Counted from the first letter of the stretch, positions 53,136 to 62,582 are shown. The stretch is 64,000 nt of DNA from JADKAV01 sp963732355 (GCA_963732355.1 CAVSZD010000010.1:62001-126000); one strand, 5' to 3'. The notes: generated by a model from the letters alone, not told the origin. Translations and numbers: made by a program.

Positions 53136-54992
53136 GTGGCACGCATTCTCCCCGAGGACATCGTTACCGTCCGCGAACGTGCCCGGATCGACGAAGTGGT
53201 CTCCGACCAGGTCACGCTGAAACCGGCCGGCGGTGGCTCCCTCAAAGGGCTGTGTCCCTTCCACGAGGAGCGCAGTCCCTCCTTCCATGTGACCCCTGCC
53301 AAGGGCCTGTACCACTGCTTCGGCTGCCAGGTCGGCGGCGATGTCATCGACTTCGTGATGAAGACCGACATGGTCACCTTCGCCGAGGCCGTTGAGAAAC
53401 TGGCGGTGCGCTACGGGGTCACGCTTCGGTACGCAGAAGGTGGCCCTTCGCGCACCGGGCAGCAGGGCCAGCGGACACGTCTGGTGGAGGCCAACGCGCT
53501 GGCCGCCGAGTTCTACGCCTCCCAGCTGGCCACTGAGGCGGCTGCGCCGGCACGTGAGTTCCTCGAGCAACGCCACCTGAGCGCCGGTGTGGAGGACTTC
53601 GGCGTGGGATTCGCGCCGCCGGGCTGGGACAACGTCGTCAAGCGACTGCGCGCTGCCGGATTCAGCGAGCAGGAGATGATCACCGCGGGTCTGGCACTCA
53701 AAGGCAACCGCGGACCCTATGACAGGTTCCGTGGCCGTTTGATGTGGCCGATCCGGGATCTGTCGGCCGAGATCGTCGGATTCGGCGCCAGGCGGATCCT
53801 GCCCGACGACGATGGGCCCAAGTACTTGAACACCCCCGAGACGCCGGTGTACCACAAGTCCCAGATCCTCTACGGGGTCGACCGGGCGCGCAAGCAGATC
53901 GCACGCAGCCAGCAGGCCGTGATCGTGGAGGGCTACACCGACGTCATGGCCTGTCACCTCGCGGGGGTGGACACAGCTGTGGCGACCTGTGGGACCGCGT
54001 TCGGGGAGGACCACGTCAAGGTGCTGCGGCGTCTGCTGCTGGACCAGGACGAGCACCGGGGTGAGGTGATCTTCACCTTCGACTCCGATGAGGCCGGCCG
54101 CAAGGCAGCCCTTCGGGCCTTCGACGTGGACCAGAAGTTCGTCGGGCAGACCTTCGTCGCGGTGACAGGCGATGGCCTCGACCCCTGCGATCTGCGGGTT
54201 GCCTCCGGCGACGAGGCGGTTCGCGACCTGATCGGCGGGCGCATCCCTCTGGTCGAGTTCGTGGTCCGCTCGAAGATCGAGGGGTTCGACCTCGACAGTG
54301 CAGAGGGACGCACGAACGCGCTGCGCAACGCTGCGCCAGTGATTGCGGCGATTCCCGACCGCATCCTGCGAACCGAGTACGTCCGCCTGCTGTCGGGATG
54401 GACCGGGATGGACCAGGCTGTGGTGTCCGAGGCGGTGCGAGTCGAAGCTTCCAAGGGCCGCAAGCAGGACTCCCCGAAGAGATCAGTGCCGGCAGTGCCT
54501 GACGAGCGCGATCCAGCCGGGATGGTGGAACGGGAGTGCCTCAAACTCGCCCTGCAGTCCCCGGACCTCGTGCACAACTGGTTTGCCAGCGTCGAGGCCC
54601 AAGCCTTCACCCGGCCGGTGTACGCGCAGGTTTTCGCGGCCATCGTGGCGGCTGGGGGACCTCCGGCAAGCGGTGATCAGGCGTGGATCCCTAGTGTGCT
54701 CGAACACTGTCCCGACGATTCCGTGCGCGCTGCGGTGAGGGCGCTGTCGGTGGAGTTGCCCCGCGCGCTGTTCGGTGACGATCACGCCACGGTGGACCGC
54801 CGATTCGCGGAGAACGTGTTGTCCCGGTTGCTCGAACTCGATGCCAGCCGTCGGCTTCGGGAGGTCAAGTCCCGGCTACAACGGATCAACCCGGTGGACA
54901 GTGAGGACGAGTACCGTCGCCTTTTCGCCGACGTACTGGCACTCGAGCAGTACCGCCGGCAATTGCGAGAGGTTCTGGTGGGTGGGCAGTGA
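53136..54992 (+). CDS. dnaG: DNA primase
   Basis: 618 residues: zinc finger at the N-terminus (CPFHEERSPSFHVTP...YHCFGC), TOPRIM core (VIVEGYTDVMACHLAG; FTFDSDEAGRKAA), and a C-terminal helicase-binding domain. GTG 53136 starts MARILPEDIVTVRERA. The unannotated next gene overlaps the stop by 4 bases. Confidence 0.96.
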   Translation: MARILPEDIVTVRERARIDEVVSDQVTLKPAGGGSLKGLCPFHEERSPSFHVTPAKGLYHCFGCQVGGDVIDFVMKTDMVTFAEAVEKLAVRYGVTLRYAEGGPSRTGQQGQRTRLVEANALAAEFYASQLATEAAAPAREFLEQRHLSAGVEDFGVGFAPPGWDNVVKRLRAAGFSEQEMITAGLALKGNRGPYDRFRGRLMWPIRDLSAEIVGFGARRILPDDDGPKYLNTPETPVYHKSQILYGVDRARKQIARSQQAVIVEGYTDVMACHLAGVDTAVATCGTAFGEDHVKVLRRLLLDQDEHRGEVIFTFDSDEAGRKAALRAFDVDQKFVGQTFVAVTGDGLDPCDLRVASGDEAVRDLIGGRIPLVEFVVRSKIEGFDLDSAEGRTNALRNAAPVIAAIPDRILRTEYVRLLSGWTGMDQAVVSEAVRVEASKGRKQDSPKRSVPAVPDERDPAGMVERECLKLALQSPDLVHNWFASVEAQAFTRPVYAQVFAAIVAAGGPPASGDQAWIPSVLEHCPDDSVRAAVRALSVELPRALFGDDHATVDRRFAENVLSRLLELDASRRLREVKSRLQRINPVDSEDEYRRLFADVLALEQYRRQLREVLVGGQ

Positions 54993-55447
54993 TCGGACGT
55001 CGAGTTCCTGCAACCGTGGCCCAGATCGCGGGTGCGCAGAAGCCTCTGGCATGGGCCCTGGCGCCCGAGGGCTGGTTGGTCGGCACGAGCCAGCACGTCT
55101 ATCTGCCCGATGGCCAGCAGTTCGGATGGCACGAGGTCATCCGGGCGGCTTGGGATGAACCGGTGATGGAGATCCAGACACCCCATGGGCTTCGCAGATT
55201 TGTCCTCGGCGACGCGGGCCGTATCCCCGAACTGGTCAACGAGCGGGTGCGTGCCAGCGTTGTCGTCCAGCATCATGTCCCCTTGCGAGGGGACAAGGGC
55301 GTGCGTTTGGTGGCCAGGCGCCCGCCGGGTGGCACCGACATCACCTGGCGCGTCACGTTCGACGCCGGGCTGGACCCGGCGGATCCACAACTGAGGCTGG
55401 CTGCCGATGAGGCGCTTGCGGAGTTGCGCGCCAACATCGGGCTGTGA
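54989..55447 (+). CDS. Conserved hypothetical protein after dnaG
   Basis: 152 residues, soluble, no membrane segments. Features: AWALAPEGWLVGTSQHVYLPDG, then FGWHEVIRAAWDEPVMEI, and DAGRIPELVNERVRASVVVQ, a mixed beta/alpha pattern that could be a PH-like fold. GTG start overlaps dnaG (GTGA). Genes of this type occur after dnaG in other actinobacteria. Function unknown. Confidence 0.72.
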   Translation: MIGRRVPATVAQIAGAQKPLAWALAPEGWLVGTSQHVYLPDGQQFGWHEVIRAAWDEPVMEIQTPHGLRRFVLGDAGRIPELVNERVRASVVVQHHVPLRGDKGVRLVARRPPGGTDITWRVTFDAGLDPADPQLRLAADEALAELRANIGL

Positions 55448-55453
55448 AGGCCC

Positions 55454-55459
55454 TACGAT
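55454..55459 (+). promoter_or_regulatory. -10-like box before the HdeD-like gene
   Basis: TACGAT ends seven bases before ATG 55467; no ribosome site. Confidence 0.4.
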
Positions 55460-55466
55460 CGGGCTC

Positions 55467-56096
55467 ATGTCTGAACAGATTCCCTCCGGTTCCCAGGAAC
55501 CGCTGAAACCACAGGTCGTCATGATGGACGCCAGCGATGGCAGTCGCGCGGCCTCCAACGTCGTTCTCACACTGGGCATCATCACGGCTGTTCTCGGTGC
55601 AGTGATGCTCTTCTGGCCGCAGGCGACCGTGCGGGTGGTCGCGATCCTGTTCGGGGTATGGCTGATCCTGGCTGGGATCGTACTGCTGGTGCAGGCGATC
55701 GGCGCCCGGGCCAGTGGTGGCATGCGGGTTCTTCTGGGGATCGCCGGGGTCCTGTCGCTGATCATCGGTGGGGTGTGCGTAGTGAATGCCGACGCGTCGG
55801 TCAGGATCCTGGTGCTCGTGGTGGCGATCGGATGGCTGGCCCACGGCATTGCGTACCTGGTCATGGGCATCCGCGCCAAAGGTGCCTCGGACCGGTCCGT
55901 GAGCCTGTTCTTCGGAATCGTGCTGATCGCGCTGGCGTTGCTGGTGCTGTTCTGGCCGGCGGCCACCGTCACGGTCCTCGTGCGGGTGGTCGGCGTCGGG
56001 CTTCTGCTCACCGCTGCGCTGGAGATCGCCGCGGCCATGAGAATTCGCAAGATGCCGCCGCAGGGTCCGGTCGTGATCGTCAGCGCGCAGCAGTAG
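55467..56096 (+). CDS. HdeD-like membrane protein (DUF308)
   Basis: 209 residues with six membrane segments arranged as three repeats of about 55 residues (LGAVMLFWPQATVRVVAILF...; LSLIIGGVCVVNADASVR...; ALALLVLFWPAATVTVLVRV). The FWPxATV motif repeats, as in HdeD acid-resistance proteins. Its role here is unproven. It converges with the next gene, overlapping by 17 bases. Confidence 0.85.
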   Translation: MSEQIPSGSQEPLKPQVVMMDASDGSRAASNVVLTLGIITAVLGAVMLFWPQATVRVVAILFGVWLILAGIVLLVQAIGARASGGMRVLLGIAGVLSLIIGGVCVVNADASVRILVLVVAIGWLAHGIAYLVMGIRAKGASDRSVSLFFGIVLIALALLVLFWPAATVTVLVRVVGVGLLLTAALEIAAAMRIRKMPPQGPVVIVSAQQ

Positions 56097-57825
56097 CCGG
56101 CACGGGCTCCAGGATCTGCAGACCGCAGGCCGAGTCGTCCTCGGCGTAGGTGACCACCGGCTCCGGGCCCTGGTCGCCGACCTGCAGCCAGGCAACGCAG
56201 TGTTCCATCGTCAGGGTTCCGCCGGACAAGGTGGCCACCTGCGCGAAGCCGTTGCCTTTGAGGATGCGGTAGGCGAGGTAGGAACGGAACCCCGAGCGGC
56301 AGTAGACGAACGTCGGGCGTTGTGGGTCGAGCTCACCCAGGCGTTCGCGCAACTGCTGAACAGGGATGTTCAGCGATCCGGGCAGGGAGCACTGCTGGTT
56401 CTCGCTCAAGGAGCGCACGTCGAGGATCACGCAGCCTTCGGGTAGCCGGCCCCAGTCGTCGGGATACCAGAACTCGATCGTGCCATCCAGCAGGTTGCTG
56501 GCCTGGAAACCTGCCATGTTGATCGGATCCTTGGCCGAACCGTACGGCGGCGCGTAGGCCAGTTCCAGCTCGGCCAGGTCCCACACCGTCAAGCCCGCGC
56601 GCACTGCTACTGCGAGCACGTCGATGCGTTTGTCGACGCCGTCGTAGCCGACGACCTGTCCGCCGAGCACACGTCCGTCATCGGGGCTGAACAACAGCTT
56701 CAGATGCATGGCGGCGGTGCCGGGGTAGTAGGAAGCGTGGCCGTTCGGGTGGACATAGACCCGGCGGTAGTCGATTCCAGCAGCCCGAAGGGACTTCTCG
56801 TTGGCGCCGGTACCGCCGGCGGTGAGCCCGAAGACCTTGACGATCGCGGTGCCCTGTGTGGTGGTGTACGCGGCCGGCTTGCCGAACATGTGATCGGCTG
56901 CGATCCGGCCTTGACGGTTGGCCGGACCTGCCAGGGGTATGACCGTTGGCAGGCCAGTGACCGTGTCCGTGACCTGTACCGAGTCGCCCACCGCGTAGAC
57001 GTCCGGGTCGGAGGTCTGCTGGTGTTCGTCGACAATGATGGCCGCCCGGTCAGTGGTCGCGAGCCCAGCGGTCTGCGCCAGCCGGGAGTCCGGTGCGACC
57101 CCGATCGCCATGATGACCAGGTCTGCTGGCAGGACGCCCGCTGAGGTCAGGACGCTGGAGTCGGTGAAACCTTCAGCCGTGGTCCGCAGTTGCAGATCAA
57201 CCCCGTTGCGCGTCAGTTCCACTTGGACCTGATGAGCCATCTCGTGGTCCAGCGGACCGAGGACCTGGTCGGCCGCCTCGAGCATGGTGACCTGCCAGTC
57301 CCGATGGCGCAGCGCCTCGGCGACCTCGATGCCGATGTAGCCACCGCCGATCACGACTGCTGCGCCAGTTCCGCCGTCCACGACCGCTTTGATCCGGTCC
57401 ATGTCGTCGAGGCTGCGCAAGGTGTGAACGATGGGCGACTCGATCCCCGGCAGCGCAGGGCGCATCGGGCTGGCCCCTGTTGCCAGCACGAGCTTGTCGT
57501 AGCTCTGTGAATACGTGCGACCAGAAGCCAGGTCGCGCACGCTGACGTTGTGGTCCGTCAGGTTGATTGACAGGACCTCGTGCCCGACCCGCACATCGAG
57601 GTTGAGGTTCTCGGCCAGGCTTGCGGGCGTCTGGACGAGCAGCGCATCACGGGAGTCGATGTCCCCGCCGATGTGGTAGGGCATCCCGCAGTTGGCGAAG
57701 GAGACGTAGAGGTCGCGTTCCAGCACGACGATGTCGGCTGTCTCGCTGAGACGTCGGGCACGCGCAGCTGCCGACATTCCGCCGGCCACACCGCCGACCA
57801 CCACGATCTTCTCGGGTCCGGGCAT
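56080..57825 (-). CDS. CoA-disulfide reductase with C-terminal rhodanese domain
   Basis: 581 residues. N-terminal FAD domain (KIVVVGGVAGGMSAAARAR), active cysteine C46 in SFANCGMPYHIGG as in CoA-disulfide reductases/NADH oxidases, NAD domain (VIGGGYIGIEVAEALR), and a C-terminal rhodanese domain with C509 in FVYCRSGFRSY. The fusion is known as CoADR-RHD and is thought to use sulfur species such as persulfides. GGGAG precedes its ATG. Confidence 0.92.
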   Translation of the reverse strand: MPGPEKIVVVGGVAGGMSAAARARRLSETADIVVLERDLYVSFANCGMPYHIGGDIDSRDALLVQTPASLAENLNLDVRVGHEVLSINLTDHNVSVRDLASGRTYSQSYDKLVLATGASPMRPALPGIESPIVHTLRSLDDMDRIKAVVDGGTGAAVVIGGGYIGIEVAEALRHRDWQVTMLEAADQVLGPLDHEMAHQVQVELTRNGVDLQLRTTAEGFTDSSVLTSAGVLPADLVIMAIGVAPDSRLAQTAGLATTDRAAIIVDEHQQTSDPDVYAVGDSVQVTDTVTGLPTVIPLAGPANRQGRIAADHMFGKPAAYTTTQGTAIVKVFGLTAGGTGANEKSLRAAGIDYRRVYVHPNGHASYYPGTAAMHLKLLFSPDDGRVLGGQVVGYDGVDKRIDVLAVAVRAGLTVWDLAELELAYAPPYGSAKDPINMAGFQASNLLDGTIEFWYPDDWGRLPEGCVILDVRSLSENQQCSLPGSLNIPVQQLRERLGELDPQRPTFVYCRSGFRSYLAYRILKGNGFAQVATLSGGTLTMEHCVAWLQVGDQGPEPVVTYAEDDSACGLQILEPVPATAAR

Positions 57826-57898
57826 TTGTGCTCCCTGGGCTTCGCGGGCGACTGTTCCACAACGAGTTCCACAAGAGAGCCTAGTGTTCGTCCGGCTC

Positions 57899-57904
57899 TA
57901 GACT
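57899..57904 (+). promoter_or_regulatory. -10-like box before the GNAT gene
   Basis: TAGACT ends seven bases before ATG 57912; no ribosome site. Confidence 0.45.
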
Positions 57905-57911
57905 CACCGGC

Positions 57912-58301
57912 ATGGAGTTGCTGCACGAGCCGCCGACAGTGGCCGAGTACGTTCGCTTGCGCCAGGAATGCGGCCTCACGCCGAAGACCCCCGCCCAAGC
58001 AGCGCCCGCGGTGGCGAACTCATGGGCCTGGGTGCATGTACGGGTGGACGGTCAAACGGTGGCCATGGGCCGGGTGATCGGTGACGGGGGTTGGTATTTC
58101 CATATCGCCGACATGGCCACCTCCCCGCAGCACCAGCGCAAGGGCATAGGTGCGATTGTGTTGCAGGCACTGCTCGACAAGATCCACGACGCTGCACCGG
58201 AGACCCCATGGGTCACCCTCTTCGCCGACGAGCCCGGGGTGACGCTGTACCGGCGGGCCGGGTTCGTGGACAACGGTTGCCGGGGCATGGAGCTGGCCTG
58301 A
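57912..58301 (+). CDS. GNAT family N-acetyltransferase
   Basis: 129 residues. Acetyl-CoA-binding motif A QHQRKGIGAIVLQALLDKI and C-terminal FADEPGVTLYRRAGFVDNG. ATG 57912. Substrate cannot be predicted. Lies alone between two minus-strand genes. Confidence 0.9.
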   Translation: MELLHEPPTVAEYVRLRQECGLTPKTPAQAAPAVANSWAWVHVRVDGQTVAMGRVIGDGGWYFHIADMATSPQHQRKGIGAIVLQALLDKIHDAAPETPWVTLFADEPGVTLYRRAGFVDNGCRGMELA

Positions 58302-58315
58302 GACTTCGGCGGAGC

Positions 58316-59617
58316 TCACCTGCCGATCCGCTCCTGCCAACTCAGGGCCAGGGCGCGCAACTCCTCGGGATCGTCGGCGGTCAGACTTCCGGCCACGACG
58401 CGGGATTCCCCGGCCACCCATACGTCGCTCACGTGCTCACGACCCACCACGTTGACCAGGTGGGACGCGACGTCGTACACGGGCAATTGCTGGTAGGAAC
58501 TCAGGTCCAGCGCGACCATGTCGGCGGACTTGCCGGGTGCCAGCGATCCGATCTCGGAGTCGAGTCCAAGTGCGCGCGCACCCCCCAACGTGGCCACCTC
58601 CAGTGCCTGGGGGGCACTGAGCACCGAAGCGTCGCCGGTCGATCCCTTCGCCAGCAGGGAGGCCAGTCGCATATCGGACATGAGGTCCAGTCGGTTGTTA
58701 CTGGCCACCCCGTCGGTGCCCAGTCCGGTGCGGATGTCGTGACTCAACCACCTGCTCGTGCGTGCGATTCCCGATGCGAGTTTCAGGTTCGAGGTCGGAC
58801 AGTGGACCAGTGCCGCACCTTTGCTGCCCAGTAGTGCGATCTCGTCGTCGTCGAGGTGTACGGCGTGGGCGGCCATCAAACGGGGGCCGATCACGCCGAG
58901 CCGGTCCAGTCGTTCCACGGGCCGCATGCCGTACTGCGATACCGATTCCTCGACCTCGTCGATGGTCTCGTGCAGATGGGTGTGAAGGGCGAGGTCGAGT
59001 TCTTCGCACATGGCCATGAGCCGCACGAAGACGTCGTCGGACACGGTGTACGGCGCGTGTGGGGCCAGCGAAAGGTGAACGAGGGGCGCATCTGCGAAAC
59101 GCTGGATAACAGACACCGCCTTGTCGATGTGCTCGTCGGCTCCATCGGCGTAATTGGTGCGGGCATCCACGACCACCTGGCCGGAGACGATCCGGATGTG
59201 TGCCCGCTGACATGCCTCGATGGCAGCCTCTGGGAAGAAGTACATGTCCGCGAATGTCGTGATTCCGGACTGCAGCATCTCTGCGGCAGCCAGACGCGTG
59301 CCGTCGCCGACGAACTGCTCGTCGACCCACTGGCCCTCTGTCGGCCAGATCCGTTCCTTGAGCCAGGTCATCAACGGCACATCGTCGGCGAACCCTCGTA
59401 GCAGCGTCATGGCGGCGTGGGTATGGCTGTTCACCAAGCCGGGCAGCAGAGCATGTTCGCGAAGACGAGTGCGGCGTACCGTCGGGAAACGATCACGCAG
59501 TTCGCTGCGGGTTCCGACGGCGACAATCCGGCCTGATTCGATTGCCACGGCGCCGTCTTCGATGACACCCCACGGTTCGATGGGCAGGACCCAGCGGGCC
59601 TCGATTACTTCCTGCAT
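58316..59617 (-). CDS. Amidohydrolase (ATZ/TRZ; MTA/SAH deaminase-like)
   Basis: 433 residues, TIM-barrel metal hydrolase. Metal motif HTHAAMTLLRGFADDVPL (in part), then LHTHLHETIDEVE, H in MAAHAVHL and D in GTDGVASNNRLD. This pattern fits deaminases of methylthioadenosine/S-adenosylhomocysteine. ATG 59617. Confidence 0.88.
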   Translation of the reverse strand: MQEVIEARWVLPIEPWGVIEDGAVAIESGRIVAVGTRSELRDRFPTVRRTRLREHALLPGLVNSHTHAAMTLLRGFADDVPLMTWLKERIWPTEGQWVDEQFVGDGTRLAAAEMLQSGITTFADMYFFPEAAIEACQRAHIRIVSGQVVVDARTNYADGADEHIDKAVSVIQRFADAPLVHLSLAPHAPYTVSDDVFVRLMAMCEELDLALHTHLHETIDEVEESVSQYGMRPVERLDRLGVIGPRLMAAHAVHLDDDEIALLGSKGAALVHCPTSNLKLASGIARTSRWLSHDIRTGLGTDGVASNNRLDLMSDMRLASLLAKGSTGDASVLSAPQALEVATLGGARALGLDSEIGSLAPGKSADMVALDLSSYQQLPVYDVASHLVNVVGREHVSDVWVAGESRVVAGSLTADDPEELRALALSWQERIGR

Positions 59618-59623
59618 GGGCGC

Positions 59624-59629
59624 AGCGTA
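59624..59629 (-). promoter_or_regulatory. -10-like box before the amidohydrolase gene
   Basis: On the minus strand TACGCT ends six bases before ATG 59617; no ribosome site. Confidence 0.4.
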
Positions 59630-59653
59630 GATGCCTCTGTGGTGCGAGTCGAC

Positions 59654-60922
59654 TCAAGGTCTCGGGGGTCCCAGACGCAGCACGACCTGCGCACCCCCGG
59701 ATTCGCTGCGGCTGATCCGCATCTCCCCGCCGGACGCTTCAGCAAGTCGGCGCGCGATCGACAGGCCCAGGTTCGTCGAGCCGATGCTCTGGCGACCCGG
59801 CTCGGGCAGATCGAAGCCCCCACCGCTGTCGCTGACGCTGACCTCCACGAAGCCCGCTCGTGGCGCCACGCTGACTGTGAACCCCGTCCCATCGGGGGTG
59901 TGCAGGAAGACGTTCTGGAAGAGGATGTCGATGGCCGAGGCGAGGTCGTCGGCCGTGAGCCGCACGAGCATCGGCTCGCCGGGGATGTCCTGAGTGAAGT
60001 CACGTTCCTGATCTTCTGCCAGGACCTGCCAGAAGGCCACCCGCCCCCGTACGACGTCTGCGGCATCGCACTGTGCCACGAGTCCCTCACGCGTGGAACG
60101 GCGGGCTGTCGTGATGATCTCGTCGACCATCCGGTGCACTTGTGCGAGGTCGTCCTCGAGCCGCTCACGCACCAATGGGTCCGAGACGGCATCCACGTCC
60201 ACGGAGAGAACCGTGAGCGGCGTGCGCAACTGATGGGCAAGTTCGGCGGTGTACTCCCGTTCCTCGCGCAGCAACTCCTGAACCCGGCCCGTGAGCCGGT
60301 TCAAGGACAAGCCGACGTTCTCGATCTCCACAATGCTCGACTGCGGGGCGCGGGCGTCCAGATCGCCGCCGGCGACTGCATTCGCCGTGTTCTCAAGTTC
60401 CTTCAACGGCGCAACCGTACGCCGTGCCAGCAGCCAGGCCGCGGCGCCCGCGATGCACAGCAGCAACAGTGACGCACCGCCGATGGCCGCGAGCCGGGTA
60501 TCGAGACCTTCGCGCATCTCCTCCGGGGTGAGGGTGACCAGTACGGCTGCGAATTCGTCATCGAAATAGGCAGGTGCTGAGACGTAGCCGAACCCGTCGA
60601 CCACTTCCGAGGCGGTGCCTCCGCGTAGTGCGGCTTCTACGACACGTTGGGCATCCGGCGGGTTCTCGCCGAGAACGGCACCCCGGGTTCCGAAGAGGCT
60701 GACTTGGCCGTCGTCGTCCGCGGGTGGCAATTCGATGAAGCCCTGGCCGTCGTCGGTCTTGGCCTGCTGCCATTCGTTTGCCACAGCCCGGGCCTTGGCC
60801 GACGCCCCATTGAGTTGGTCGTTGGCGACGATGTCGCGCGCAGACAATGCCAGCGGGACCACCAGGGCGATGAGCGCGGAGGCACACACTGCCAACCCGA
60901 AGAGGATCAGGCGCCGGTACAT
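59654..60922 (-). CDS. Sensor histidine kinase
   Basis: 422 residues: two membrane segments (about 8-28 and 147-166) around an extracytoplasmic sensor of about 115 residues, a HAMP domain, HisKA with the phospho-histidine in ELAHQLRTPLTVL, and an ATPase domain (N box QNVFLHTPDG, G box SDSGGGF, LGLSIARRLAEASGGEM). ATG overlaps the regulator stop (ATGA), so they form one unit. No known system can be assigned. Confidence 0.92.
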   Translation of the reverse strand: MYRRLILFGLAVCASALIALVVPLALSARDIVANDQLNGASAKARAVANEWQQAKTDDGQGFIELPPADDDGQVSLFGTRGAVLGENPPDAQRVVEAALRGGTASEVVDGFGYVSAPAYFDDEFAAVLVTLTPEEMREGLDTRLAAIGGASLLLLCIAGAAAWLLARRTVAPLKELENTANAVAGGDLDARAPQSSIVEIENVGLSLNRLTGRVQELLREEREYTAELAHQLRTPLTVLSVDVDAVSDPLVRERLEDDLAQVHRMVDEIITTARRSTREGLVAQCDAADVVRGRVAFWQVLAEDQERDFTQDIPGEPMLVRLTADDLASAIDILFQNVFLHTPDGTGFTVSVAPRAGFVEVSVSDSGGGFDLPEPGRQSIGSTNLGLSIARRLAEASGGEMRISRSESGGAQVVLRLGPPRP

Positions 60923-61620
60923 CAGGCCTGCCCGGCCGCGGCGTCCTCCAGCAGGATCCCCACGCCGCGGTGGACATGCAGGAAGCGGGGCGCGTCGACG
61001 TCGTCGCCGAGTTTGCGCCGCAACCAGGACAGGTGCACGTCCACAGTGCGGGCGCTGTCAGTGCGCTGCCACACCTCGCGCAGCAGTTCCTTGCGGCTCA
61101 CGACCCGACCGGGGTTGGCCGCCAGGTAGGCCAGGACGTCGAACTCCAGACGTGTGAGATCCAGCACCCGGCCGTCGATGTCCGCGGTGCGGCGAGCGGG
61201 GTCCACAGTCAGGCCGCCAACCTTGAGACGGTTACGAACTGTGTCGTCCTCGGCGGCTGCGCCCGACCGTCGCAGAACGGCACGGATGCGCGCCTCCAGG
61301 TGGGCCGGGTCATACGGCTTGACCACGTAGTCGTCGGCGCCCGCATCGAGTAGTTCCACGATCAGCCCCTCGTCGTCGCGGGCTGTGGCTACGATCACGG
61401 GCACGTCACTGGCCGCCCGGATCATGCTCAACAGGCGGTCCCCAGAGATGTCAGGAAGCCCCAGGTCCAGGATCACGGTCTCCGGGTGCTGCGTCAGTAG
61501 CATCTGCAGGCCTGTCAGGCCGTCCCTGGCACTGTCCACGGCGTGCCCGCGCGCGAGCAGCGCCCGGGTGACCGCAGTTCTGATGCCTGGATCGTCCTCG
61601 ATGAGCAGCACGTGGACCAC
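60922..61620 (-). CDS. OmpR/PhoB-type response regulator
   Basis: 232 residues: receiver domain with the phospho-aspartate in TVILDLGLPDISG and a lysine in YVVKPYDPAHLEARI, then a winged-helix DNA-binding domain (LTRLEFDVLAYLAANPGRVV; ARTVDVHLSWLRRKLG). GTG 61620 (or 61614). It drives the cognate kinase. OmpR-type regulators often bind 10-11-bp direct repeats, which are present nearby at 62607-62624. Confidence 0.94.
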   Translation of the reverse strand: MVHVLLIEDDPGIRTAVTRALLARGHAVDSARDGLTGLQMLLTQHPETVILDLGLPDISGDRLLSMIRAASDVPVIVATARDDEGLIVELLDAGADDYVVKPYDPAHLEARIRAVLRRSGAAAEDDTVRNRLKVGGLTVDPARRTADIDGRVLDLTRLEFDVLAYLAANPGRVVSRKELLREVWQRTDSARTVDVHLSWLRRKLGDDVDAPRFLHVHRGVGILLEDAAAGQA

Positions 61621-61626
61621 TGCGTC

Positions 61627-61632
61627 AGCCTA
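61627..61632 (-). promoter_or_regulatory. -10-like box before the response regulator
   Basis: On the minus strand TAGGCT ends six bases before GTG 61620; no ribosome site. It overlaps the last codon of apbE (stop at 61630-61632). Confidence 0.35.
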
Positions 61633-62538
61633 CGCCGGGACCACGGCGTGGCGGTCCTCGACGGGCCAGCGCCCTACGTTTTGATTCCCTGCGTCCCCGA
61701 CGAACCAGCCATCCAGGCCCATGCCTGCCAGCCAGCCGGGACCGGCCGGGCCCAGGATCATCCCCGCGGTGGCCGCGGTGTTGGCGCCAGCGGCCTCCTG
61801 GGCCATCACCGAAACGCTACGCCAGCAGGTCCGCGCCGGCTCCCCGGTACGCGGGTCGATGATGTGATGTCCGTCCTGCCAGGCGCGCTTACCGACTCCG
61901 CTGGTCGCCAGGCCGGCATCTTGCATTTCGAATGCGCTGGGTTCGATGCCCTCGACATCCGGGTCGGCGGCGACCAGCCAAGGGCGCGACGGGCTGATCA
62001 CCCGCAGGTCTCCGCCCATGTTCGCCAGCGTGTCGTAGCCGGTGGAGGTGTGGGCTATTGCGGCAAGCCGGTCGGCCAGCCAGGCTTTCGCAACGGCTCC
62101 GAGGTCCAACGCGGAACCGGCGGGGATTCTGACCTCAGCCTGGCTACGTCCCGGCCGGATCTCGATGTCGGCCCAGTCATGAGTTGTTCGTCCTGCCGGG
62201 ATGCCCGAATCTTGTCCGGCCCACTTGTCGTACCCGGCCGAAACCAGTTCGCTTCCCAGCAGCGGGCTCACGAGGCCGTCCGTCGCGCCAGCAGCCGTCA
62301 GGCTGGCCGTGAGGACGGTGACGAAGTCCCAGGAAGCCGGCGTCCAAGTGCCAGCACCACGGTTGATGATCGCGAGTTGGGAGTCGGTGCGAAACCGGCT
62401 CGCCAGTGCGTCGAGATTGTTGACCTCGTCGCGCAGCAAATCGTGCAGCCATCTGTGCAGCGACGGTGTCCGCGCGGCTCTCACTGAAAGGCGCAGGTGG
62501 GTTTTCCAGGTCGAGTAAAGGACGCTCGTCTCGCTCAT
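61630..62538 (-). CDS. apbE: FAD:protein FMN transferase ApbE
   Basis: 302 residues. Attaches FMN to Thr/Ser of target proteins using FAD. Family motifs: ASRFRTDSQLAIINRGAG, DLGAVAKAWLADRL, LANMGGDLRVI, LATSGVGKRAW and DGHHIIDPRTGEPA. I use ATG 62538 (MSETSVLYSTWK); an upstream start is possible. No signal peptide or lipobox is seen, so it may act inside the cell. No target protein is visible in the window. Confidence 0.92.
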   Translation of the reverse strand: MSETSVLYSTWKTHLRLSVRAARTPSLHRWLHDLLRDEVNNLDALASRFRTDSQLAIINRGAGTWTPASWDFVTVLTASLTAAGATDGLVSPLLGSELVSAGYDKWAGQDSGIPAGRTTHDWADIEIRPGRSQAEVRIPAGSALDLGAVAKAWLADRLAAIAHTSTGYDTLANMGGDLRVISPSRPWLVAADPDVEGIEPSAFEMQDAGLATSGVGKRAWQDGHHIIDPRTGEPARTCWRSVSVMAQEAAGANTAATAGMILGPAGPGWLAGMGLDGWFVGDAGNQNVGRWPVEDRHAVVPA

Positions 62539-62582
62539 GGTTCCAGCGTGACGGGTTGCCGCTGCAACTGGGTGCCACGTGC

